Below, piece by piece: positions 17,023-25,617 of a stretch of 64,000 nt of DNA (the first letter of the stretch is position 1; each line of letters begins with the position of its first letter). The stretch is taken from contig DFQC01000046.1 of NCBI GenBank assembly GCA_002377585.1, positions 7,990 through 71,989 of the forward strand. The letters are read 5' to 3'. The notes beneath the pieces are model-generated. The model was not told the origin of the DNA and did no database searches. It worked only from the letters and a program-made list of their open reading frames with translations. Made by a program: the position numbers and the translations under genes. Source of the DNA: Anaerolineales bacterium UBA3499. Lineage in GTDB: Bacteria; Chloroflexota; Anaerolineae; Anaerolineales; UBA11657.

Positions 17023-17580
17023 CTAAACTCGCGTTAAGTATTTGCCTGTGCGAGTGTCTATTCGTACAATGTCCCCGGTATCAATAAAGAGTGGTACTTG
17101 TACTTCAAGTCCTGTAGACAATGTCACTATTTTGGTAGCACCAGTAGCAGTATCACCTTTTACACCCGCTTCTGATTGTATAACTGGTATCTCAACAGTC
17201 AAAGGGACTTCCACTTCGAGTGCTTCACCTTCATATTCAGTCACACCAACTTGCATACCTTCCATCAGATAGGGCAAAGCATCCTGTAAAGCAAGAGCAT
17301 TCAACACCATCTGATCGAAACTGTCTACATCCATAAAATGATACAAGTCGCCATCTGCATACAAAAACTGTCCTTGACGCGTATCCAACCGGACATCTTG
17401 CACTTTTTCCCCAGAATTAAACTTGCGTTCTACTGTTGCTCCTGTCCTGAGGTTACGGACTTTGGTTCGAATAGTAGCACTACCACGACCAGGCTTGTGG
17501 TGTGAATAATCTAATACACGCCACAGATCATTATCAGTAATAAATGTCACTCCCTTACGCAACTGATTCACATCAATCAT
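17023..17580 (-). CDS. efp: Translation elongation factor P
   Basis: A 185-residue protein with the three beta-barrel domains of EF-P. It binds between the P and E sites and rescues ribosomes stalled at polyproline. The tip loop of domain I reads KPGRGSA, so the residue at the modified position (about 32) is Arg, not the Lys used for beta-lysylation or 5-aminopentanol addition. The surrounding sequence is not the GRNAA type I associate with EarP rhamnosylation. The C-terminus DTRTGKYL is typical. The small Cys-rich gene follows 26 nt downstream. Confidence 0.95.
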   Translation of the reverse strand: MIDVNQLRKGVTFITDNDLWRVLDYSHHKPGRGSATIRTKVRNLRTGATVERKFNSGEKVQDVRLDTRQGQFLYADGDLYHFMDVDSFDQMVLNALALQDALPYLMEGMQVGVTEYEGEALEVEVPLTVEIPVIQSEAGVKGDTATGATKIVTLSTGLEVQVPLFIDTGDIVRIDTRTGKYLTRV

Positions 17581-17644
17581 AATGTATATCCTATACCCAT
17601 AATCATAAAATCCTAGAAATTATAACTAACGATACATAACTAAG

Positions 17645-19693
17645 TCAATGATTTGCGCTGTCTAAGTTGATATCTAAGATCACTACACCATTAATATATT
17701 CGTTGTCATCAATATCATGCGCCACAACCCTATTGCCAGTGGAAGGCTCAAACAGTCCCACTTCAACTTTCACACAATCTATAGATGCTTCACCTGACAA
17801 TCTTATATTCCTTACATCTCGAACAGTATCACCATTAACCCATTGCCAGAATGGAAACATACGGCCCAGAGGTGGTCCGTCTGCCATGCCAAGCAAATTA
17901 CCCTGACAATCAAATGCATGTACAAACACTTCTTCATCACTGGGTGTATTCAGGGTCCATACAAGCTCTACCAAAAGTTCACCACGCATGTCTACAGTCA
18001 GTAACCCAGACCATAAAACCAAACGGCCTCCATCAAATATAGCCAAGGGAATTTGATCGGTAATAGACAAATCTTCATGAAGTACTTGTCCTACCTCTGT
18101 AAACTCAAGGGGGCCATCCCCATATGTTATCAGCCAAACATGGTCGTACTTTCTTATGCGAGCAGCCATTTCATCCCAATGAAGCACCTCACCCCATACA
18201 TCATAATAATGATGGTCTGGCTCAACAGCTACTAAAGGAAAATTGATGCCATCTACTTGGACTACTTGATCAGTATGCACACCAACCAACTGACCTGGAT
18301 CATGATATTCTGGAATCACTACTACACCATCGTGTACTATCGGATAGGTATGGTAAGCCGATGCCAACCAAGTAGTAGGATTAACTACTAGGTGATTATC
18401 TTCCGGAAACAGTTCAACAACACTAACCATATCCGATATAGGTGCAAGTGCCCTTCTATGTAATTCAACTCGCGAATTAATATATCTTATTGGAATAGTT
18501 AATAACGTTACTGACAACAATGCTACTAACCAAGCATGATATTTGCCACGACTAGCTATTAAGGAAACCAGGCCAGACCACATTAATACTGCACCAATAG
18601 AAGGCAAAACAGTCAATCTAGGACTCACAACTACATACAGTTGTGGCAACGTTAAGATGGATGGTAAAGACATTAACATAACCAAAATCAAGCTCAACAT
18701 AAACAAACGCAGTTTGTCAAATCGCCAAAATATCAGCGCTACAATAACCAAGCATAAAGACCCTACAATAACTACCGATTGTGCTTCAGACAAACTCGTT
18801 TGATTAGAAAGAAAAAGCGCAAAGGGTTGTACAGGAAATGTGTAAGCAGCCAAAAAGAAGATTGTATTATTCCATATCTCGAGCATGGGTCGCAATGTTG
18901 GCAAACCAGTGTCAAGCCGCATCTTATCTATAGATGCCCAAAATACCGGAAAGGCAGTATTGGCTACCACTGAAATAAGTATAAAGAACCTAGTACTAAT
19001 GGTAATTTCACTAGAGCCAATCTTATTCTGCACACGAAATTCACGTAATATGACAATCCATAAGACCACCAACACATAACCAGCGATTATTCCTGATTCA
19101 TGCGCAAATGGCGCCAAACAAGCACACAGAGCTCCAAGATATGCCCATATCACATTTCCACTAGTATAAAAATTCAGTATGGCCAGTATTGATAACAATA
19201 CCAACATAGAAACTAGCAAATGAAATAGGGAAGCAACTAATGGAATAACTATAGAAGCGAAAGGGAAACTACATAAAAATATGGCGCCTTGCCAAGCAAA
19301 AATGTTTCTAGCTAGAGGCTTAGATAATTGCTTGTCATTGACTCTTTCTCCATTATCTAAGACTGCCCAAATTCTTAAGCCAATTGCAGTGATTAACCAA
19401 CCATTGCATATCATCACAATTATGTTCAGCAAGTGAAAAGCAAAGGTATTCGTAGCACCAAACAACCATTGCCATACCCGAAAAATAGAAAACCCTAGAG
19501 GTCTATAGTAAGGAAAACCAGACGCTGAAGTCCAAAAAGACAGCAAAGAACGTCCTTGCATAAACTCAAAATTAGCTACATCGTCCCAGAAAAATGGTAG
19601 CTCAAGAACTTGCCAATATAGTATAGCTACCATCACTGGTGAGGTCAGCAAATGAATCCAAATAAATGAACGTGACACAATGTTTCTATACAT
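17645..19693 (-). CDS. Large multi-pass membrane protein with GT-C-like features
   Basis: About 682 residues. The first roughly 450 contain ten to twelve membrane segments. The first extracytoplasmic loop has FFWDDVANFEFM followed by PYYRPLG, resembling the acidic DD/DE loop of GT-C glycosyltransferases of the PMT/ArnT type that use polyprenyl-phosphate sugars. The last 220 or so residues are soluble and look beta-rich, probably outside the cell. A transferase of sugars to proteins or lipids is the best guess, not proven. An ATG at 19693 or a TTG at 19702 may start it; neither has a ribosome-binding site. It follows dinG by 29 nt on the same strand. Confidence 0.6.
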   Translation of the reverse strand: MYRNIVSRSFIWIHLLTSPVMVAILYWQVLELPFFWDDVANFEFMQGRSLLSFWTSASGFPYYRPLGFSIFRVWQWLFGATNTFAFHLLNIIVMICNGWLITAIGLRIWAVLDNGERVNDKQLSKPLARNIFAWQGAIFLCSFPFASIVIPLVASLFHLLVSMLVLLSILAILNFYTSGNVIWAYLGALCACLAPFAHESGIIAGYVLVVLWIVILREFRVQNKIGSSEITISTRFFILISVVANTAFPVFWASIDKMRLDTGLPTLRPMLEIWNNTIFFLAAYTFPVQPFALFLSNQTSLSEAQSVVIVGSLCLVIVALIFWRFDKLRLFMLSLILVMLMSLPSILTLPQLYVVVSPRLTVLPSIGAVLMWSGLVSLIASRGKYHAWLVALLSVTLLTIPIRYINSRVELHRRALAPISDMVSVVELFPEDNHLVVNPTTWLASAYHTYPIVHDGVVVIPEYHDPGQLVGVHTDQVVQVDGINFPLVAVEPDHHYYDVWGEVLHWDEMAARIRKYDHVWLITYGDGPLEFTEVGQVLHEDLSITDQIPLAIFDGGRLVLWSGLLTVDMRGELLVELVWTLNTPSDEEVFVHAFDCQGNLLGMADGPPLGRMFPFWQWVNGDTVRDVRNIRLSGEASIDCVKVEVGLFEPSTGNRVVAHDIDDNEYINGVVILDINLDSANH

Positions 19694-19722
19694 GAATAAC
19701 AACTGTCATAGTCAGGAAAATA

Positions 19723-22536
19723 CTACTTGTTAAGCCACATAGCAGCTGTCTTAGGTAAATCAGATAAATTACCTCTCCATTCCTTGCATTCAGGTAATGA
19801 TTCCAAAAACGTTCTACCGTACGATTTAGTAACTACTCTCCGGTCAAATACTACAATTAACCCACGGTCTTTTTTGCTTCTAATCAACCTACCAAACCCC
19901 TGCCGAAATCTTATGATAGCCTTTGGAACTAAATAATCAAAAAAAGCATTGATCTGACCATCTTGTTCAACCGCTGCACTTCGAGACTGGATAATTGGGT
20001 CCGATGGCACATCAAAAGGTAAACGTGCTATCACTACTACAGACAGAGATGCGCCAGCAACGTCGATACCCTCCCAAAAACTTTGTGTACCTAACAGGAC
20101 TGCTTTATCTGCATTCTTGAAAGATGTTAACATCTGATGCCGAGAGGCACTGCCTGCTTGATCATACACTGTAACTCCTTCTTTTTCTAACTTACCGCGA
20201 ATAGCATAAGCAGTATCACGAAGTTGTGCGTGAGAGGTGAACAGAATCAACGCCCGCCCATTCGTGGCTTTACATAGCTCTACAATTCCGTTTTCCAAAT
20301 CTTTTTGATATCTTTCTTTATTAGGTGGCTCGGCCACATCACTGGGGATACACAACAAAGTAGACTTCTTATAATCAAATGGTGAATCTATGGCAACCTC
20401 ATCTGCGTCCTCTGCATACAAACGATCTCTAATAAAACTAAATTGACCGCCATTTGTAGTAAGCGTAGCAGAGGTCATAATTACTGCATTTTTTTCGTAC
20501 CACAGATGTTCTTGAACTAATGGACCGACATTCAATGGTGCACTACGGATTGCCAACATATTGCCATCATTAGACAAATGAATCCAGAAAATCTGATCGT
20601 CTTGTGCCTCAGTTACCAAACCATTTACACGAGTGTCAAAATCAGTTAATTTACCTATTATAGAAACTATATTGGACTGTACTTCTTCATCTTCATCATT
20701 GTCTCGACCAACCATATCTCTAATCCCTATCAATCTATCAATCGTTGTAACCAATGTATTATGCAAATTCTCCCAAACAAGCTCTACAGAAGCCCACTCG
20801 GAACTATTTCTTGACTCGGCCTTAATCAATATTCGTCTGTCATATGGACCATTTCTATTAGATCCTTGATACTGAGAAAATGTTTGTAGTGCCTTGAAAA
20901 AACTCGCGGAATGAACTAATACATTAGCAATTGAATCAGATATTTCATCAATATCCATTTTAATTTGCTGCTGGTTAATTGAACGTTTAGATGCTCGTGT
21001 CACTAACTGCTTGAGAAGCCCGCTTTTACTACTGCCCAAGTTATTCAGTAGTCGTTCAAAGTCAGTCTGACGGGCTGCAAAACTAAGACCCATCGTCGTA
21101 GCATCTTCAAGATGATGAGCCTCATCAATAATCAGATATTTGTACTCGGGCAGCACGCGCCTTTCGGAAGCTACATCAGCAAGTAGCAAAGCATGATTAA
21201 CCACGACCAAATGAGCTGATTCAGCCGCACGTCGCGCACGGTAAACAGGACAACCACCAGACAACTCGTCTTTACTACAACGTTGTCCCGTACATTTTTC
21301 GTCTTCTGCAGAGATTTGCCTCCATACAGCAAGTTCACCTGCACCGGACAGATTAATCTCAGAACGATCGCCTGTTTTCGATTTAGTCAACCAAACCAAC
21401 AATTTGGCTAATACGTTCATTTCAGTAGCATTATTAGGTCCCCTTTCGCGCAATTTATCAAAGCGACGTGGGCAAATATAGTTACCTCGACCTTTTTGTA
21501 CTACTGCTCGAAATTCCATATCTAAGACTTCACTTAAAATTGGTACATCTTTATTAATCAACTGATCCTGCAAGTTAATTGTGTTGGTGGATACCACTAC
21601 ACGCTCATCATTCGTATAAGCCCATTGAATAGCAGGCACCAAATAGGCTAAGCTCTTGCCGATACCTGTTCCAGCTTCTGCCAAAAGATGACGTGGGTGA
21701 GAAAGAGCCTTGGCAACATTTGTCATCATTGCAACTTGTCCAGCTCTGTACTCAAAATTCTTTAGATCCTTGGACTTGGACAACAAACCATTAGATGAAA
21801 ACATAGCTTCCAACGCAGGTATGTCCAATTCTTCCCTGTTGTCATCATCTCTAGGACTTAAAGATTCAGACTCCGGTGATAATTCATCAAAATTGTATAA
21901 ATTTCGATTTTCTTGAGTGCGACGAGACACTTGCTTTTGAGGCTCATCTAGAAGATCAGTCAAAGGCAACTGAGCGCCCCACTCCACATCCTTATTCATG
22001 CGACTAAGACGCAAAAGCTCCATGACAATGTTGCTAGGTATATCCTTAGCCATAGACATCATCTTTGTATATATTGCCCAAGTTACCTTAGCATCAGCCA
22101 GGGCACGGTGTGTGGCTGGAAGTTCTATTTCCAGATGCATAGCAAGAGAACCTAGGCTGTATCGAGCAGCAGAGGGCAACACACAGGCTGCCAAATGCAT
22201 AGTATCAATTCTGTTATTGTTCTGAAAGAGTTTGTATTCGCTTAGAAACTTCAAATCAAATTGTATGTTGTGACCGACAATTGGAGCGTTTCCAACAAAT
22301 TGTTCCAACTCTGATATCTTGGCATATATAGAAGGTGCTTTAGACACCATTTCATTGTTGATTGATGTCAACTGGATTACATATGGAGGGATATTTCTAC
22401 CAGGATTAATCAGTTCATCGAACGTATCAATTTCTTCATCTCCACTAAACTTTACAGCCCCAATCTCTATGATTGCGTCACTGGATGGATCAAGCCCAGT
22501 AGTTTCTAAATCAATTGCAACCATAGTACGAGTCAT
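19723..22536 (-). CDS. dinG: DinG-family helicase with N-terminal DEDDh exonuclease domain
   Basis: About 937 residues. The N-terminal 170 residues form a DnaQ-like 3'-5' exonuclease (AIDLETTGLD, VGHNIQFDLKFL, HRALADAKVTW). The helicase part has Walker A AEAGTGIGKS, an XPD-like Fe-S cluster site with four Cys (in NYICPRRF, KCTGQRC, SGGCPVY), the DEAH box IIDEAHHLED, and late motifs ending in QGFGRLIRSKKDRG. This fusion (often called DinG/exonuclease) is common in Firmicutes and relatives and acts in DNA repair and structure unwinding. The frame is open for 30 codons upstream, but that stretch runs into an 18-bp hairpin; the ATG at 22536 with AGGAG upstream starts the exonuclease motif correctly. 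Confidence 0.92.
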   Translation of the reverse strand: MTRTMVAIDLETTGLDPSSDAIIEIGAVKFSGDEEIDTFDELINPGRNIPPYVIQLTSINNEMVSKAPSIYAKISELEQFVGNAPIVGHNIQFDLKFLSEYKLFQNNNRIDTMHLAACVLPSAARYSLGSLAMHLEIELPATHRALADAKVTWAIYTKMMSMAKDIPSNIVMELLRLSRMNKDVEWGAQLPLTDLLDEPQKQVSRRTQENRNLYNFDELSPESESLSPRDDDNREELDIPALEAMFSSNGLLSKSKDLKNFEYRAGQVAMMTNVAKALSHPRHLLAEAGTGIGKSLAYLVPAIQWAYTNDERVVVSTNTINLQDQLINKDVPILSEVLDMEFRAVVQKGRGNYICPRRFDKLRERGPNNATEMNVLAKLLVWLTKSKTGDRSEINLSGAGELAVWRQISAEDEKCTGQRCSKDELSGGCPVYRARRAAESAHLVVVNHALLLADVASERRVLPEYKYLIIDEAHHLEDATTMGLSFAARQTDFERLLNNLGSSKSGLLKQLVTRASKRSINQQQIKMDIDEISDSIANVLVHSASFFKALQTFSQYQGSNRNGPYDRRILIKAESRNSSEWASVELVWENLHNTLVTTIDRLIGIRDMVGRDNDEDEEVQSNIVSIIGKLTDFDTRVNGLVTEAQDDQIFWIHLSNDGNMLAIRSAPLNVGPLVQEHLWYEKNAVIMTSATLTTNGGQFSFIRDRLYAEDADEVAIDSPFDYKKSTLLCIPSDVAEPPNKERYQKDLENGIVELCKATNGRALILFTSHAQLRDTAYAIRGKLEKEGVTVYDQAGSASRHQMLTSFKNADKAVLLGTQSFWEGIDVAGASLSVVVIARLPFDVPSDPIIQSRSAAVEQDGQINAFFDYLVPKAIIRFRQGFGRLIRSKKDRGLIVVFDRRVVTKSYGRTFLESLPECKEWRGNLSDLPKTAAMWLNK

Positions 22537-22587
22537 TTGAGTATTTAGCTCCTGAAGATTTGCATATTGTACACAACCATAAACAAA

Positions 22588-22642
22588 GATGATACCTGAG
22601 TGATTAAGACCCTTGCAGGTTATCAATCACTCAGGTATCATC
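22588..22642 (-). terminator. Perfect 18-bp hairpin between rpmB and dinG
   Basis: Arms 22588-22605 and 22625-22642 are exact reverse complements around a 19-nt loop. Read on the minus strand the hairpin is followed by TTTGTTTAT, so it looks like an intrinsic terminator for transcripts coming from rpmB, 50 nt before the dinG start. An attenuator of dinG is an alternative. Confidence 0.65.
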
Positions 22643-22691
22643 ACTACACAAATATAAATAAGCTGAATAACAATATGGTTCGAGCTTAAAT

Positions 22692-22727
22692 AAAAACGAC
22701 TGCGAAATCCTGTGGATTGCAGTCGTT
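22692..22727 (-). terminator. Intrinsic terminator of rpmB
   Basis: On the minus strand AACGACTGC pairs with GCAGTCGTT, with an inner AATCC/GGATT stem and a 3-nt loop, then TTTTTATTT. It starts 23 nt after the rpmB stop. Confidence 0.8.
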
Positions 22728-22749
22728 ACAAATAAAGGCTTAATCTCTA

Positions 22750-22929
22750 TTAGATTTTTGCCAGTGTCTTAATGCACTTGGCACAAAGTACTTTTTGAAC
22801 CGGTGTGCCACCTTCCCAGACTGTTACTTTCTGCAAGTTGGCCTTAAATGTCCTTCTAGTAGAGTGCATAGATTTAGGAACATTTCTACCAAACCGTGTT
22901 CTTTTACTGCAATGGGCGCATTTAGCCAT
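22750..22929 (-). CDS. rpmB: 50S ribosomal protein L28
   Basis: A 59-residue basic protein. It starts MAKCAHCSKRTRFGRNVP, continues with ANLQKVTVWEGGTP and ends with LCAKCIKTLAKI. Cys pairs C4-C7 and C49-C52 make a zinc-binding (C+) form of L28. The start has an AAGGA ribosome-binding site 9 nt upstream. It lies divergent from fakA, matching the rpmB/yloU-yloV arrangement of Bacillus, though no yloU (Asp23-like) gene is present here. Own promoter and terminator are visible. Confidence 0.95.
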   Translation of the reverse strand: MAKCAHCSKRTRFGRNVPKSMHSTRRTFKANLQKVTVWEGGTPVQKVLCAKCIKTLAKI

Positions 22930-22950
22930 CGATTATTATCCTTAGACCTT

Positions 22951-22978
22951 ATTGTATCAGCGCAGAATTTTACCACAA
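22951..22978 (-). promoter_or_regulatory. Probable promoter of rpmB
   Basis: On the minus strand TTGTGG, 16-nt spacer, then the extended -10 TGATACAAT (-10 hexamer at 22951-22956). The leader to the rpmB ATG would be about 14-16 nt and holds the AAGGA. Confidence 0.5.
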
Positions 22979-23029
22979 ACTTGGTCATATTAGGGTGAAA
23001 GCAAAAAAATTCGTGTTTCATTTCTAGTG

Positions 23030-23058
23030 AACAAACGTTTGTTTATCAAAAATATACT
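23030..23058 (+). promoter_or_regulatory. Palindromic operator on the fakA promoter
   Basis: AACAAACGTTTGTT (23030-23043) is a perfect 14-bp palindrome. It occupies the -35 region of a likely promoter whose -10 is TATACT (23053-23058). The position is ideal for a dimeric repressor, for example of the TetR type, but no regulator gene is adjacent. Confidence 0.5.
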
Positions 23059-23091
23059 AAATTGAACGACAAAGGAATCTAGACTACCAAT

Positions 23092-24732
23092 ATGAATGAC
23101 TCAATCAAAACTGTTAATGGATCATTGTTGAAAGAGATGACAAAAGCATCTCTGACATGGTTGCAATCCAACAAAGAAGAAGTCAATTCACTAAATGTTT
23201 TTCCAATACCTGACGGAGATACAGGAATAAACATGGTTCTTACAATGCAATCAGCGTGTGACAGCATAAGTGAACCGGCTTCAAACAATGTCTCCGAAGT
23301 GTCAAGTCAATTAGCAAATGGTGCACTGATGGGAGGACGTGGCAATTCAGGAATTATACTGTCTCAGATATGGCGTGGTATTGCTAATGGACTTGACGGC
23401 TTAGAAGAATTTGGGCCACAAGATTTTGCGATGGCTTTAGAACAAGCTTCGGAATGTGCATATCGTAATGTTGTTAAACCAGTGGAAGGTACAATACTTA
23501 CTGTCATAAGAGATGCAAGTGAAGCAGCAGTTCAAGCCACAAAAGATGAAGTCGACATCGTACAGGTGCTTAAGAAAATCATTAGTGCATGCGAACAATC
23601 CGTACAATCCACTCCTGATCTATTACCTATACTAAAACAGGCAGGTAAAGTGGATGCGGGCGGCTATGGACTTCAGCTGATGTTCGAAGGGATGCTAAGG
23701 CACCTATGTGGAGAACCAGTAGACATAGCACCGGACAGAAAATTTGCCCCTCTTGATACTACCAACATTGAAGATCTACTGGAGAATGTGGATCCAAGTC
23801 AAGAGTGGGAGGTAGTTGTAGATTTGCAGCCTTATGAAGATGCTATTTTAGATATATTCTATGCAAAATTAGAATCGCTAGGTACTTCTATTCAAATTGG
23901 CGAAGGTGCAGACGTATTGAAAGTACACATCCACTTACGGAAAGACAAACGCTTCGAACCAATAGTGCTAGCAGAAGATGTAGGAACAGTAGTAAATGTA
24001 CATATGGAAAACTTGATTCATCAAATCAGTCCATTTCTGCCAGGAGAATCACGATCTCATATCAACTACACACCTGGCCAGATATTGGCTACGGTAGTAT
24101 CAGCAGGTAGTGGTTTCACAAAAATATTTTCTTCAAACCCCGCTGTGGTAGTTGTACCAGGTGGCCAAACCATGAATTCCAGTACGGAAGAGCTTTTAGA
24201 ATCTTTTGAATCACTTCCAGCTGAACAAGTTGTAATACTGCCAAACAACCCTAACATCATCTTAGCCGCGGAACAAGCATCCAAAATAAGTAGCAAAGAT
24301 GTATCCGTTGTACCAACCAGGAGCATTCCACAGGGAATTGCTGCAATGTTGGCTTTTGACCCTGATGAATCATTCGACAAGGTGCTCGAAGCTATGACCC
24401 TTAACTCCCAAGAAGTAAAGAGCGGTGAAGTTACTACTGCCACTCAAAGTACAACATGGAACAATCTCAAAATCAGCAAAGGAGAAGTAATAGGTCTATA
24501 TGACAAGGAATTGGTTTGTGTAGCAGAAAATCCATCTGAATGTGCTAAAGAACTATTACGGACTATGGTGAACAATGATTCTGAACTAATTACAATATAC
24601 TACGGTGCTGATATTAGCATTGACGAAGCAGATATACTAAGTAGTAGCATTGAGTCCACATATTCTGATTTAGAAGTTGAGACTTATTCGGGTGGTCAAC
24701 CACTATATCATTACATCATATCAGTTGAATAA
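23092..24732 (+). CDS. fakA: DhaL-domain fatty acid kinase FakA (YloV/DAK2 family)
   Basis: A 546-residue protein. The N-terminal DhaL nucleotide-binding domain (about 10-200) holds the metal-binding NVFPIPDGDTGINM (Asp41, Asp43, Asp-loop) and MGGRGNSGIILSQI. The C-terminal half has the YloV signature VVVPGGQTMNSSTEELL and ILPNNPNIILAA. In Firmicutes FakA phosphorylates fatty acids bound to a DegV-family FakB. The next gene is a DegV protein, so a fatty-acid salvage pair is likely. AAAGGA lies about 15 nt before the ATG. The usual Asp23-like partner yloU is absent. Confidence 0.9.
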   Translation: MNDSIKTVNGSLLKEMTKASLTWLQSNKEEVNSLNVFPIPDGDTGINMVLTMQSACDSISEPASNNVSEVSSQLANGALMGGRGNSGIILSQIWRGIANGLDGLEEFGPQDFAMALEQASECAYRNVVKPVEGTILTVIRDASEAAVQATKDEVDIVQVLKKIISACEQSVQSTPDLLPILKQAGKVDAGGYGLQLMFEGMLRHLCGEPVDIAPDRKFAPLDTTNIEDLLENVDPSQEWEVVVDLQPYEDAILDIFYAKLESLGTSIQIGEGADVLKVHIHLRKDKRFEPIVLAEDVGTVVNVHMENLIHQISPFLPGESRSHINYTPGQILATVVSAGSGFTKIFSSNPAVVVVPGGQTMNSSTEELLESFESLPAEQVVILPNNPNIILAAEQASKISSKDVSVVPTRSIPQGIAAMLAFDPDESFDKVLEAMTLNSQEVKSGEVTTATQSTTWNNLKISKGEVIGLYDKELVCVAENPSECAKELLRTMVNNDSELITIYYGADISIDEADILSSSIESTYSDLEVETYSGGQPLYHYIISVE

Positions 24733-24741
24733 AAAGACATC

Positions 24742-25617
24742 ATGAAAAAAACACGAATTGTTACAGATGGAAGCGTACATTTTCCGGACCCAGAAATAGC
24801 TAGAAAGAACCGCATCAACGTTGTGCCTTACTCTATTGATGTGGATAAACGCGCCATGACAGATGGCCTAGGGAATATTTCCCCAGAGAGATACTTAGAT
24901 CATGTAGCAAAAAGCAATGCCAGACCTAAGGTGCAAGCACCTACTGTAGATAATTTCACAGAATCTTTCAGGATCCTTGAACACTCAAAAACAGATGTTC
25001 TGTGCCTATGTACATCAAGACACCTAAGTGATGCCTGGCATAATGCAAAAAAAGCAGCCGATATAGTACAAGGAAAAATCAAAATAGTTGTAATAGACTC
25101 ATTGACAACTTCTATTGGACTAGGTCTAATGATTGAAGCCGCTACCCATGCTATAGCTTCAGGAGCTTCTATAGATGAAGCAGCATATGTAGTACGTAAA
25201 CGTATTCCCAATGTGTATGGAATATTCTTTATGGAATCAATGCAATACCTTCAATATGGCGGCTGGGTTGGACCAGCCCAAGCAACTCTTGCGACAATGC
25301 TAGGGGTAAAACCCATCTTTGCTCTTGAGTCAGGCGGATTTATTCCTTTCGAAAAAGTTCGTACTCGCACTCAAGCCTTAGAGCGACTCATGGAATTTGC
25401 AACTGAGTTCCCAGCAATAGAGCAGCTTACAGTACTGCGTGGCAGAGCCCGGGTTGCTAGTGCTGCTCGACAACTCCGCACGCGACTAGGAGATATATAC
25501 CCAAATGCTCGGATTACAAATGCAATCTTTGGTCCGATATTAGCCGCGTTAATTGGGCCTGACGGATTGGGAATAATTCTGTGCGAATATGAGTCCGACA
25601 CGAAATTAGGAGAATGA
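24742..25617 (+). CDS. DegV family fatty-acid-binding protein (FakB-like)
   Basis: A 291-residue DegV-fold protein. It has the N-terminal IVTDGSVHFP (the phosphate/carboxylate-binding Asp and Ser), the conserved PTVDNFTESF, and TTSIGLGLMIEAA segment. DegV proteins bind one fatty acid and present it to FakA for phosphorylation to acyl phosphate. It lies 9 nt after fakA and overlaps recG by ATGA. Chain-length preference cannot be inferred. Confidence 0.9.
   Translation: MKKTRIVTDGSVHFPDPEIARKNRINVVPYSIDVDKRAMTDGLGNISPERYLDHVAKSNARPKVQAPTVDNFTESFRILEHSKTDVLCLCTSRHLSDAWHNAKKAADIVQGKIKIVVIDSLTTSIGLGLMIEAATHAIASGASIDEAAYVVRKRIPNVYGIFFMESMQYLQYGGWVGPAQATLATMLGVKPIFALESGGFIPFEKVRTRTQALERLMEFATEFPAIEQLTVLRGRARVASAARQLRTRLGDIYPNARITNAIFGPILAALIGPDGLGIILCEYESDTKLGE

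Noticed and set aside
22588..22642. 18-bp inverted repeat as an insertion-sequence end or MITE
   Set aside because: No target duplication or transposase; the T-run on the minus strand and position after rpmB fit a terminator better.
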